A stretch of 64,000 nucleotides of DNA. Source: Paenibacillus sp. (GTDB taxonomy: Bacteria; Bacillota; Bacilli; Paenibacillales; Paenibacillaceae). Every line of letters starts with the position of its first letter. The stretch's first letter is position 1. The notes under the pieces were generated by a model, which did no database searches, was not told the origin of the DNA, and saw only the letters and a list, made by a program, of their open reading frames with translations. Made by a program: the position numbers and the translations under genes. Shown piece after piece: positions 8,426 through 15,857 of this stretch. The stretch lies in NCBI GenBank assembly GCA_031254035.1, contig JAIRVF010000125.1:18966-82965 (forward strand), written 5' to 3'.

Positions 8426-8905
8426 ATGAAAATTCCAACCACTCTAAAGCATAAGCCTGTTGTCGTGTCGGAAAATTATGAGCAGATTGACGGCCGGCTT
8501 GCCCGAAACACGGATGCAAAAGGCCTTTCTTTAGGACTGGCCCAATGGAACGATCGAGGGAAGGTTGATATTTCTGCCAAGGTATGGAGATATACGGGAG
8601 AAAAGTGGTCTAGGCAATCGGAGGAACTGCCTCTTCATCGCGTTCTTGATTTGTCCCTTCTGATTTGCCGATCCCTCGAGCATTTCCGCGACGCCTACAG
8701 ATATGAACACTTATATGACCCAGAGCAGCCCGTCATCGACCGGGTGGGCCTGCAAGGGGATGCCATGAATGTGGCGATATGTATGGACAATGAGAGAATC
8801 AATGAAGACATTAAATTGTTCAGCCAAGCTCTCAGCGACGACGACGAGATGATCGGCGAACGTTTGCGTACGTTGTCGAAAATATTAAAGGATATGGGAT
8901 ATTAA
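8426..8905 (+). CDS. Conserved protein, DUF6530-like (intact copy)
   Basis: A 159-residue soluble protein of unknown function that I associate with the DUF6530 family from overall appearance (start MKIPTTLKHKPVVVSENYE, then DAKGLSLGLAQW, SRQSEELPLHRVLDLSLLI and the acidic-helical end ERLRTLSKILKDMGY). No catalytic motif, signal peptide or membrane segment was seen. It has its own promoter and operator-like palindrome and its own terminator, so it is a single-gene unit under likely repression. A decayed paralogue lies at 6122-6351. The ATG at 8426 is preceded by GAGGGAAAG. Confidence 0.75.
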   Translation: MKIPTTLKHKPVVVSENYEQIDGRLARNTDAKGLSLGLAQWNDRGKVDISAKVWRYTGEKWSRQSEELPLHRVLDLSLLICRSLEHFRDAYRYEHLYDPEQPVIDRVGLQGDAMNVAICMDNERINEDIKLFSQALSDDDEMIGERLRTLSKILKDMGY

Positions 8906-8910
8906 TTTAA

Positions 8911-8947
8911 GGGCTGATTCCATGTTAAATGGGACTCAGCCCTTTTT
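8911..8947 (+). terminator. Terminator of the DUF6530-like gene
   Basis: Stem GGGCTGA (8911-8917) / TCAGCCC (8936-8942) with extended imperfect pairing inward, followed by TTTTTA. Confidence 0.75.
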
Positions 8948-9131
8948 ATATGCATAAATGACCAGATTTGTCTACCTTTAGATGCAGATAAAGTATTGCA
9001 TAAAGAGGAATATATTCGCAACTTTTAGCAACTTCCTACGTCTAATTTATGTCTGGTAATGTCGAAGAAAGGCGAAATCCGAGACGTACGTCAGACTTAT
9101 GACAAAAATTTTAGAATGGTAGGGGTGAAGG

Positions 9132-10577
9132 ATGAAAAAATTTGGTTTTATGGCAGTACTTTTGTTTGTCTTCCTTTTGGTGTTTCCTAACAATGGACAA
9201 GCTGCGGCGGGAAGTGCCAGGATCTTTTTGGATGGCAATGAATTGAGTCTGTCGGGAAATGCAAAAGTGGAAAATGTGAATGGCAATATCATGATTCCAT
9301 TTCGTGTCGTCGGAGAGAATCTGGGGTTTGACGTCGCATGGGAACAACAGACGCGCACGGTAACCATAAAAAAGGATTCCGAGGTTATTAAACTGGTTGT
9401 CAATCAAAAAACAGCCGATGTGAACGGAAAGACAGTATCCATGAACGTCGCACCCATTTTGCGTACGGATACGGTCCTCGTACCTATACGCTTCGTCAGC
9501 GAACAAATGGGCATTATGGTAGATTGGGACAATAATAAGAAGATCGTATACTTATACACCCCAAATTACGGAAACGTGGACGCTGGATGGGGCTCTGGGA
9601 ACGGTAACGAAACGGGTAATGGCGAAGGATCAGCCAGTGTGGCAGCACAGGTGAACGGGATCAGCTTCGACAATAACCAGCTGATGATCGCAATCACCGG
9701 AGAACCCAAGGTCAAAGACTCGAAAGTAAGCGGACCGGACCGCATTGTTGTCGATTTTGAGAACACGTCTTTCTCGGATACGTTCAGCAGTAGCGCATCT
9801 CTCGATCAAAATTCGACGGGATCACTAGATATAAGCGGTTACCCTGACGTTTCGAAAGTAAGATACTCGCTTTATAGCGATAATCCTTCGACAGTACGGG
9901 TCGTTATTGATCTGAATTATGCAAAAAGCTACAAGTTGACCAATGATAATGGTTTATACATTGTCGACCTGAACATATCGGATAGCAGTAATCCAGCGCA
10001 ACCGGGCGGTAACAACGACAACAACGACGGCAGCAGCGGTAAAAAAACCGTTGTTATTGATGCGGGTCATGGTGCCAAAGATCCAGGAACCACCGGGATT
10101 ACAGGGAAAAAGGAGAAGAATTTCAACCTGGCCCTTGCTCTGAAAGTCGGGAAAATTCTGAAGCAGGATCCGAACCTTAATGTTGTGCTTACACGTAGTG
10201 ACGATACCTTCCTTGAACTGAGTGAACGTGCGAAGATTGCAAATGATTTGAAAGCGGATGTGTTTGTAGCGATTCACGCCAATAGCGCCGGTTCCTCGGC
10301 CGCATCCGGTAGTGAAACCTATTATCAGCGGGATGCGAGCAAAGCGCTTGCGAACGTTATGCATAAGCATCTGGTACAAGCTGCAGGCTTGCCTAACCGC
10401 GGTGTAAAATACGGCAACTTCCACGTAATCCGCGAAACGAAGATGCCTGCGGTGTTGCTTGAAGTTGGTTACCTCAGCAACAAAAACGATGAAGCTTCCC
10501 TCTTTTCGGAAAGTTTTCAGCAGCGTGTTGCTCAAGGAGTTGCCGATGGAATCAAAGAATACCTGGGTGTTAAATAA
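9132..10577 (+). CDS. Secreted N-acetylmuramoyl-L-alanine amidase, stalk-AMIN-Amidase_3 (copy 2)
   Basis: A 481-residue paralogue of the amidase at 3654. It starts MKKFGFMAVLLFVFLLVF, a signal peptide. Domains in order: stalk domain (about residues 30-140, IPFRVVGENLGFDVAW, VPIRFVSEQMG), a Gly/Asn-rich linker, AMIN (about 170-280) and Amidase_3 (about 305-481). Active-site segments VVIDAGHGAKDPGT (His), LSERAKIANDLKAD (Glu), AIHANSAGSS (His) and LLEVGYLSN (Glu) are intact. It is followed 30 bases later by a GerMN lipoprotein, exactly the arrangement of copy 1. The two proteins diverge most in the linker and in the AMIN domain, so they may differ in where they bind rather than in the reaction. 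Confidence 0.92.
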   Translation: MKKFGFMAVLLFVFLLVFPNNGQAAAGSARIFLDGNELSLSGNAKVENVNGNIMIPFRVVGENLGFDVAWEQQTRTVTIKKDSEVIKLVVNQKTADVNGKTVSMNVAPILRTDTVLVPIRFVSEQMGIMVDWDNNKKIVYLYTPNYGNVDAGWGSGNGNETGNGEGSASVAAQVNGISFDNNQLMIAITGEPKVKDSKVSGPDRIVVDFENTSFSDTFSSSASLDQNSTGSLDISGYPDVSKVRYSLYSDNPSTVRVVIDLNYAKSYKLTNDNGLYIVDLNISDSSNPAQPGGNNDNNDGSSGKKTVVIDAGHGAKDPGTTGITGKKEKNFNLALALKVGKILKQDPNLNVVLTRSDDTFLELSERAKIANDLKADVFVAIHANSAGSSAASGSETYYQRDASKALANVMHKHLVQAAGLPNRGVKYGNFHVIRETKMPAVLLEVGYLSNKNDEASLFSESFQQRVAQGVADGIKEYLGVK

Positions 10578-10607
10578 AGAAGTCCCATATAAAGGAGGCG
10601 GGAGAGT

Positions 10608-11291
10608 ATGAACAAAAAATTGTGGTGTGCAGGCATTTTGGCTTTGGTGATGATTGCCTCGGCCGGCTGCGGCCAGAAACAGCCGACAACCGCACCGGAA
10701 AGTGGACAGGTAGATGCAGTCACCGGGGATCAGCAGCAAACGACTGATACCGGCAGCGAGAACGAATCTGAACCGAAATCAGATCATTTGGAGCAGAACG
10801 TTGACGGGAATCCAAGCGATGGCAGTGCCGCGGGAGAAGGAGCAACTCAAGGAAACTCCGCAAGCGGTACATCCTCGCAAACCAAGCAGGATCCAACTGC
10901 TAAAAAAGAAATAATCGACGTCTATTATACAGATCCGCAGGAATTGGAACTGAAAAAATCCCAAAAGGAAATCAGTTATGAAAATGAGACCGGAAAATAT
11001 ACTGGAGCATTTAAAGCGCTGCAGTCAAGCGGCAAATCTGAATTGATTCCTTTGTGGGGGGGAATCGAGCTGAAGAAGCTTGAATTCAAAAACGGTGAGA
11101 TTACCTTGGACATTCATATGCCTGATGAAGTGAGACTAGGAGCGGGTGGCGAACAGTTTGCTTTGGATGCATTGACCCAAACGATGTTCCAGTTTGACCA
11201 AGTCAAATTGGTTGAGCTTCTGGTGGACGGTGCCAAGGTTGAAAGTCTGATGGGCCATGTCGATCTTGAACATCCATTGACAAGACATTGA
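10608..11291 (+). CDS. GerMN-domain lipoprotein (copy 2)
   Basis: A 227-residue paralogue of the protein at 5195. The N-terminus MNKKLWCAGILALVMIASAGC carries a lipobox (ASAGC). A Gln/Ser/Gly-rich spacer of about 75 residues follows, then a GerMN domain (about residues 100-222) with VYYTDPQELELKKS, SELIPLWGGIELKKLEF, LGAGGEQFALDAL and LLVDGAKVESLMGHVDLEHP. The ribosome site AAAGGAGG is strong. It is probably cotranscribed with the amidase before it and is expected outside the membrane. Function is inferred from the domain: binding or remodelling of peptidoglycan, perhaps linked to sporulation. Confidence 0.85.
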   Translation: MNKKLWCAGILALVMIASAGCGQKQPTTAPESGQVDAVTGDQQQTTDTGSENESEPKSDHLEQNVDGNPSDGSAAGEGATQGNSASGTSSQTKQDPTAKKEIIDVYYTDPQELELKKSQKEISYENETGKYTGAFKALQSSGKSELIPLWGGIELKKLEFKNGEITLDIHMPDEVRLGAGGEQFALDALTQTMFQFDQVKLVELLVDGAKVESLMGHVDLEHPLTRH

Positions 11292-11298
11292 AAAAATT

Positions 11299-11327
11299 AG
11301 GGCAAAAGCAGGAGCTTGCGCCCTTCT
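11299..11327 (+). terminator. Weak terminator after GerMN copy 2
   Basis: AGGGC (11299-11303) pairs with GCCCT (11320-11324), with an inner AAGC/GCTT stem; the tail is only TCTTGT, so strength is doubtful. Confidence 0.4.
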
Positions 11328-11369
11328 TGTCGAACATCATAATTATAGTTTTTTCAACAGATATGTAAC

Positions 11370-11445
11370 GAACTAAAGTTTACGCCCCCGGTCTGCCCGA
11401 ACACCTTTTAAGGTTATCTGGGCGGGGGCGTATTCCCTTTAGTTC
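11370..11445. promoter_or_regulatory. Long inverted repeat ahead of the SLH-protein gene
   Basis: Three nested arms pair: GAACTAAAG (11370-11378) with CTTTAGTTC (11437-11445), TACGCCCCC (11381-11389) with GGGGGCGTA (11424-11432), and an inner GCCCGAACACC-like arm with GGTTATCTGGGC. A pyrimidine/T-rich tail follows. It could be a terminator for the upstream pair or a leader structure of the SLH gene, which starts 68 bases later. Confidence 0.6.
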
Positions 11446-11513
11446 TTTCTGTTTATTTTCAGGATCATGCTGTGTGGCACGATCCTTATTTGAGAAAGGG
11501 GAATAAGAAAAGA

Positions 11514-14243
11514 ATGGTTAGACGCAGTAATTCTTCATCACATTCTAAAAAAGTCGTATCGGCCGTAATTGTCGGCATGATGGCATTTGGTCCCGGAGCG
11601 GCAGTGTTCGCCGACACGGCAGTTAACACAACTTCCCAATCCGTGGTGGCAAATGGGCTCTTCAGCGATGTAAAGAGCGGATATTGGGCGGAGAAACATA
11701 TTTACAAATTGGCTTCCCAAGGCATCCTTCTGGGGAATAACGGCTTATTCCGGCCAAATGATTCCGTAACTCAACAGGAAGCCGTGACCATGGCGATCCG
11801 TTTTGCCGGACTTGAAGATAGGATCAATAAGGATGTTGCGGTGGCTTTGCCTCCCAATATGCAGGTAAACAATTATTACAAGCCTTATGCGGCTCTGGCA
11901 ATTCAAGAGAATTTGCTGGATAAAACTTCTGAGAATGTTGCGGTAAAAGCAAAAGAGAACTGGGGCGAACGCAAAGCCAGCCGGGAATGGATTACCGAAG
12001 TTTTGGTCCGTGCGCTTGGCAAGGAAAGCGATGCGGCTGCATTAGCTTCCAAAGCAACCACTTTTGCAGACAACAGCAAAATTTCCGCAGGGAAGCGTGG
12101 TTTCGTCAATGAGGCATTAGAGCTGGGCTTGACCAATGGCTTAGAAGGAAATCGATTTGACCCGCAAGGCACCGTAACCCGTGCCCAACTCGCAACCTTT
12201 TTCAGTCGTGCGGAGTCATTTACTAATGTGTCTTACAACAATACCGTTGTAGGAATTGTTACAGGACTGAGCAGTAACAAGCTGGATCTGTATGTGGATG
12301 GAAGCATCCGTCCATACACGCTGGACAATTCAACCATGTATTTCACTAGTGATTCCGAAAACAAAATCAACTTTGCGGATCTGAAGCCCTACACGAAGGT
12401 GATGATCATCGGCAACCCGACTAAAGCCGCATACGTGGAAGTTACGGATTCCAAGGTACAGCTAGAAAGCGAGGATGGAACCTTCCAAAAGCTTTCTCCG
12501 GGCAATATTTTGTGGCTCGAAACCAACAATACTTTCAAGCAGATCTCCTACGACGCCGGGACAGCGTTCCTGGATCAAAACGGCTCGAAAATCGAACCGT
12601 CCACTTTGGTAGTCGGCAGCAAGATTCAAATTCAACAGGAAACCTTTACTTCGGATAAGAAACCTGTCATTATTCAGGTCAAATCTGGCGTGATTAATAA
12701 AAATGGCACGGGAACGCTGCAAAATTTAGACGTGACTGCGAAAGCCTTGGTCATTAAAACATCGTCTGGCGATGTGGAAAGCTATACGTGGAATGACAGT
12801 CTCATTGTCAAATACCAAAATCAACTGTTGTCTCCGTCCGAACTGAAAAACGGTGTAGTAATCAATTACACTGTGAAAAACAATCAGATTGAAACGATTG
12901 AAGTGACGCAAGGCGTGGAAAGAACGATCCGCGGTTCCTTGTATGAAGTTGGGTTGAACAATACCACAATTACATACAAACGCGACAGTGGACAACTTGA
13001 AGTGAAGCTGCTCGCAGACAAGCCGGAACTTGTCATTAGCGGCATCGCAACACCGGTTCTAAGCGATTTGAACGCAGACACGGCAAACGGAGATCAAGTG
13101 GAGATTACGCTGAATCCACAGGATGTGGTAACGAAAATTCAGGTGTTGAACCGCCAAATGGAACAGAAGAAGGGGGCAACGGTCGTCCAATATGAGCCTA
13201 AAGCCAAAGTGCTGACTCTTCTGGATGCCAACAAAAAACTATATGTTGTAAGCTTGGACGAGAAAACCAAATTGATGTACGACGTTCCGAATCCTACGCT
13301 GGGTGGCATCGAAGGGTTCTTGACGAACGGACGCAAGGTAAATATCACTTACCTGTCTAACCGTGCGCTATCGCTGGAAGTGATCTTCCGGTATGAAGGA
13401 AAAGTAACTGCTCTGGATATGGCGTACAAAAAGCTTACGTTTATTGGATCGGATGGCAAAAGTATGACGCTGCCGTTTACGAATCCGATCGTGCAAGTCT
13501 ATGGTAAAAACAACGCTTCGATATCCGACGTAAAGGTAGGCAGCGACATTGCGAGCGTGCTGAATGCAAACCAGGATGCGATCCTATCCATCCAGCTTAA
13601 GACAAACGTACAGTTTGAACTTGCGGATGTAAATTATAGCAATTTCCGCCTGACCTTGAAGAAAGATGGCTTGACCAGCCAGATCTATGTGGATAATTCC
13701 GTGCTTACGGACGATAATGGAAAAGCGATTACGGTTCAAGACTTGCGCCCTGGACAGCCTCTGAACGTTTCGTTTTACGGCATAAACCCTGCGTCCGTAC
13801 AGCTCGTGAAGCTGACGACAGGTGAGGTGACTGCAGTGAACACGTCTTCGGCACAGCCAAGTATTACGGTTAAAAATTACGGAGGCACAACGGAAACATT
13901 TGGCCTGAATGCATCTTCCAAAATCGTAAATGATGTGGGAAGCGCGCTGAACATCAGTAATGTGGCGGCAGGTAACCGGGTTGAGGTTCGCAAAGATTTC
14001 GAAGGAAACTCGGTCGTAAAACTGCTGAATATCTCGACTGCGGCCTTCTGGAAATATGACAGTTATTCGAAGGAAATATATGTGAAACGCCAGAACGTTA
14101 ATGATGCCGGTCACTATGTGCTTTCTCCAGCCGCATACATTCATCAGGGAGATACGACTTTGACCGTGCAATCCCTCAAAGAAAATGATAATATTGTTAT
14201 GTATTTAAACAATGGAATGATTGTCGAGATACAGAAACAATAG
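11514..14243 (+). CDS. Large SLH-domain surface protein
   Basis: A predicted exported 909-residue protein that attaches to secondary cell-wall polymer. ATG 11514 is chosen because AAAGGGGA (11495-11502) precedes it and it starts MVRRSNSSSHSKK, a basic n-region followed by the hydrophobic VVSAVIVGMMAFGPGAAVFA and a cleavage-like AxA site; an upstream ATG at 11472 would add 14 residues without a ribosome site. Two SLH modules are clear: LFSDVKSGYWAEKHIYKLAS near residue 50 and ATTFADNSKISAGKRGFVNEA near residue 180 with VTRAQLATFFSRAE. The remaining ~650 residues are beta-rich, Asn/Thr/Val-rich repeats without recognisable catalytic motif. A terminator follows. It may be an S-layer or S-layer-associated protein. 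Confidence 0.88.
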   Translation: MVRRSNSSSHSKKVVSAVIVGMMAFGPGAAVFADTAVNTTSQSVVANGLFSDVKSGYWAEKHIYKLASQGILLGNNGLFRPNDSVTQQEAVTMAIRFAGLEDRINKDVAVALPPNMQVNNYYKPYAALAIQENLLDKTSENVAVKAKENWGERKASREWITEVLVRALGKESDAAALASKATTFADNSKISAGKRGFVNEALELGLTNGLEGNRFDPQGTVTRAQLATFFSRAESFTNVSYNNTVVGIVTGLSSNKLDLYVDGSIRPYTLDNSTMYFTSDSENKINFADLKPYTKVMIIGNPTKAAYVEVTDSKVQLESEDGTFQKLSPGNILWLETNNTFKQISYDAGTAFLDQNGSKIEPSTLVVGSKIQIQQETFTSDKKPVIIQVKSGVINKNGTGTLQNLDVTAKALVIKTSSGDVESYTWNDSLIVKYQNQLLSPSELKNGVVINYTVKNNQIETIEVTQGVERTIRGSLYEVGLNNTTITYKRDSGQLEVKLLADKPELVISGIATPVLSDLNADTANGDQVEITLNPQDVVTKIQVLNRQMEQKKGATVVQYEPKAKVLTLLDANKKLYVVSLDEKTKLMYDVPNPTLGGIEGFLTNGRKVNITYLSNRALSLEVIFRYEGKVTALDMAYKKLTFIGSDGKSMTLPFTNPIVQVYGKNNASISDVKVGSDIASVLNANQDAILSIQLKTNVQFELADVNYSNFRLTLKKDGLTSQIYVDNSVLTDDNGKAITVQDLRPGQPLNVSFYGINPASVQLVKLTTGEVTAVNTSSAQPSITVKNYGGTTETFGLNASSKIVNDVGSALNISNVAAGNRVEVRKDFEGNSVVKLLNISTAAFWKYDSYSKEIYVKRQNVNDAGHYVLSPAAYIHQGDTTLTVQSLKENDNIVMYLNNGMIVEIQKQ

Positions 14244-14272
14244 TATGCTTTGGGAATGGTCATGAGATACAC

Positions 14273-14316
14273 CGTCTTGATACGGGGAGTCTTGCCCGTA
14301 TCAAGACGTTTTTTTT
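14273..14316 (+). terminator. Strong terminator of the SLH-protein gene
   Basis: A 14-bp perfect stem, CGTCTTGATACGGG (14273-14286) / CCCGTATCAAGACG (14295-14308), followed by eight Ts. Confidence 0.95.
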
Positions 14317-14336
14317 TGCAGGAGGTTACTTAAGCG

Positions 14337-14999
14337 ATGAAGGCAGCAATCGTACGTTATATACTAGACACGATCAGTGAAATGTTTCCCGATGCCCATT
14401 GTGAATTAAACCACAGCAATGCTTTCGAATTGACGATTGCTGTGCTGCTGTCTGCTCAATGTACGGATGAAACGGTCAATAAGGTCACGAAAGACTTGTT
14501 CCAAAAGTACAAAACCCCAGAGGACTATGTAGCGGTTCCGCTGGAGGAGCTTGAGCAGGACATTCGTAGAATCGGGCTGTACAGGAATAAGGCAAAGCAT
14601 ATCCGCAATCTGTGCATATTACTTATGGAACAATACGGTGGGGATGTGCCACGAGAGCATGACGAACTTGTTAAGCTGCCAGGTGTCGGCCGCAAGACGG
14701 CTAACGTTGTCGTCTCGAACGCTTTTGACGTTCCGGCGATTGCGGTGGATACACATGTGGAGAGGGTGTCCAAACGGCTTGGACTTGCGAATTGGAAGGA
14801 TTCCGTGCTGGAAGTTGAAAAAAAGTTGATGAAGCAGGTGCCGCGCGAAGAGTGGACTTTGACGCATCACCGGTTGATTTTTTTTGGACGTTACCATTGC
14901 AAAGCTCAGAATCCGCAATGCCAAGTATGCCCGTTGCTTGATGTATGCCGTGAAGGAAAAAAACGTATGAAGACATCCCAAATCAGAAAAGATAAGTAA
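14337..14999 (+). CDS. nth: Endonuclease III, DNA glycosylase/AP lyase
   Basis: Base-excision repair enzyme that removes oxidised pyrimidines and cuts at abasic sites. 220 residues, the usual length. Visible features: helix-hairpin-helix LVKLPGVGRKTANVV (about residues 107-121) with the catalytic Lys in GRKTA, the catalytic Asp in AVDTHVERV (about 137), and the C-terminal [4Fe-4S] ligands C-X6-C-X2-C-X5-C in CKAQNPQCQVCPLLDVC. The start ATG at 14337 follows AGGAGG (14322-14327). In many Bacilli nth follows dnaD; here it follows an SLH gene and its terminator, so it probably has its own promoter in the 20-base gap or relies on read-through. Confidence 0.96.
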   Translation: MKAAIVRYILDTISEMFPDAHCELNHSNAFELTIAVLLSAQCTDETVNKVTKDLFQKYKTPEDYVAVPLEELEQDIRRIGLYRNKAKHIRNLCILLMEQYGGDVPREHDELVKLPGVGRKTANVVVSNAFDVPAIAVDTHVERVSKRLGLANWKDSVLEVEKKLMKQVPREEWTLTHHRLIFFGRYHCKAQNPQCQVCPLLDVCREGKKRMKTSQIRKDK

Positions 15000-15048
15000 C
15001 GTAAGCACCGGATAGGAACTACAAAGATGGAGAAGGATGGGATTACTA

Positions 15049-15321
15049 ATGAAATGCATCTCAGTATATACTGACAATTTTGAATTATTTTCCGATATCA
15101 TGGATCAAGTGATGGAGGCGGAGCTGGTTGAGAACGAAGAGAAAGAATTTGATGGGATTACTGTCAGTCATTCCGGAGATGTTCCTGAGCACTACCTGGA
15201 CCGCATGTCCGTGAAGCCAGAGGTTGTTGTGATGAGGGACAAGTCCCGTGGAACCACGATTCTTCAGCATGGTAAAGTATTCGAGATTCTCGTTCCCGAG
15301 CTGGAGAACGCAAACGCATAA
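15049..15321 (+). CDS. Small conserved hypothetical protein
   Basis: About 90 residues, acidic, without membrane segment or signal peptide. It starts MKCISVYTDNFELFSDI and includes ENEEKEFDGITVSHSGDVPEHYLDRM and a C-terminal HGKVFEILVPE. Similar small proteins are conserved in Paenibacillus and Bacillus and are sometimes given vague names in databases, but I know no demonstrated function. Two starts are possible: ATG 15049 (GGAGAAGG 12 bases upstream) or ATG 15037, four codons earlier, with GGAG 4 bases before it. It lies 49 bases after nth and may be cotranscribed with it. Confidence 0.7.
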   Translation: MKCISVYTDNFELFSDIMDQVMEAELVENEEKEFDGITVSHSGDVPEHYLDRMSVKPEVVVMRDKSRGTTILQHGKVFEILVPELENANA

Positions 15322-15329
15322 AAGCACGT

Positions 15330-15686
15330 GTTCAAAAAGGCCGGTTTTCAGCACCGAAGCGTACGCTTCCGAAGTGCGTTTTTTCAAAACGCTTAGTCTA
15401 TGCTTCCGAAGTGCGTTTTTTCAAAACGCTTTAGCCTATGCTTCCGAAGTGCGTTTTTTCAAAACGCTTTAGTTGGATGAAGCTAGGGACTGAGGAGCGG
15501 AGCTACACGTTTTCGTAGAAAACGACTTCGTAAGCATCTGCTTAGGCCCGGCTGAATTCAAGATTCGATGTCGAGCCTACTTCCTGATTCACTTCGTGTT
15601 AGATATAGAATTTATACGTTATCAGCAAAGCTGATGAAATTCTATATCGCAAGAAAAACATCTGCTCAAAAGCGGTCTTTTTGAAC
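15330..15686. repeat. Dispersed element family A, copy 1 (357 bp, terminal inverted repeats)
   Basis: Starts GTTCAAAAAGGCCGGTTTT and ends with the imperfect reverse complement (AAAGCGGTCTTTTTGAAC), giving inverted ends of about 25 bp. Inside are three tandem 38-bp units (GCTTCCGAAG at 15364, 15402 and 15440), each with the hairpin GCGTTTT-TTC-AAAACGC; a reverse-oriented unit CGTTTTC-GTA-GAAAACG (15508-15524) followed by ACTTCGTAAGCAT; and a longer hairpin with 12-bp perfect arms GATATAGAATTT (15602-15613) / AAATTCTATATC (15637-15648). A second copy lies at 59093-59361. No coding capacity was seen. Confidence 0.8.
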
Positions 15687-15719
15687 AGCCTCTAAAATAT
15701 AAACTGATAAATCATGCAT

Positions 15720-15750
15720 AAAACCGAAGCCTTTCGGTTTTATTTTTTTT
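15720..15750 (+). terminator. Terminator downstream of nth and the family A element
   Basis: Stem AAACCGAA (15721-15728) / TTCGGTTT (15733-15740), followed by TATTTTTTTTTT. A GAAA-loop hairpin TCGTAC-GAAA-GTACGA follows at 15755-15770. Confidence 0.85.
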
Positions 15751-15807
15751 TCCTTCGTACGAAAGTACGATTCTCAGATTAAAATGTTTCTCATTTCCGC
15801 CCTTGAA

Positions 15808-15816
15808 TGTTAAAAT
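15808..15816 (+). promoter_or_regulatory. Extended -10 promoter candidate for the dynamin gene
   Basis: TGTTAAAAT fits an extended -10 (TGN plus TAAAAT); no good -35 box is seen. It lies 42 bases before the ATG at 15858. Confidence 0.35.
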
Positions 15817-15857
15817 GTAACTATTTGAGACAGAGCTTAAGGGGAGATAAGGCAAGT

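Noticed and set aside
15364-15470. Three 38-bp direct repeats as a CRISPR array
   Set aside because: Units are contiguous with no unique spacers, no cas genes are near, and single units occur elsewhere inside other repeats.
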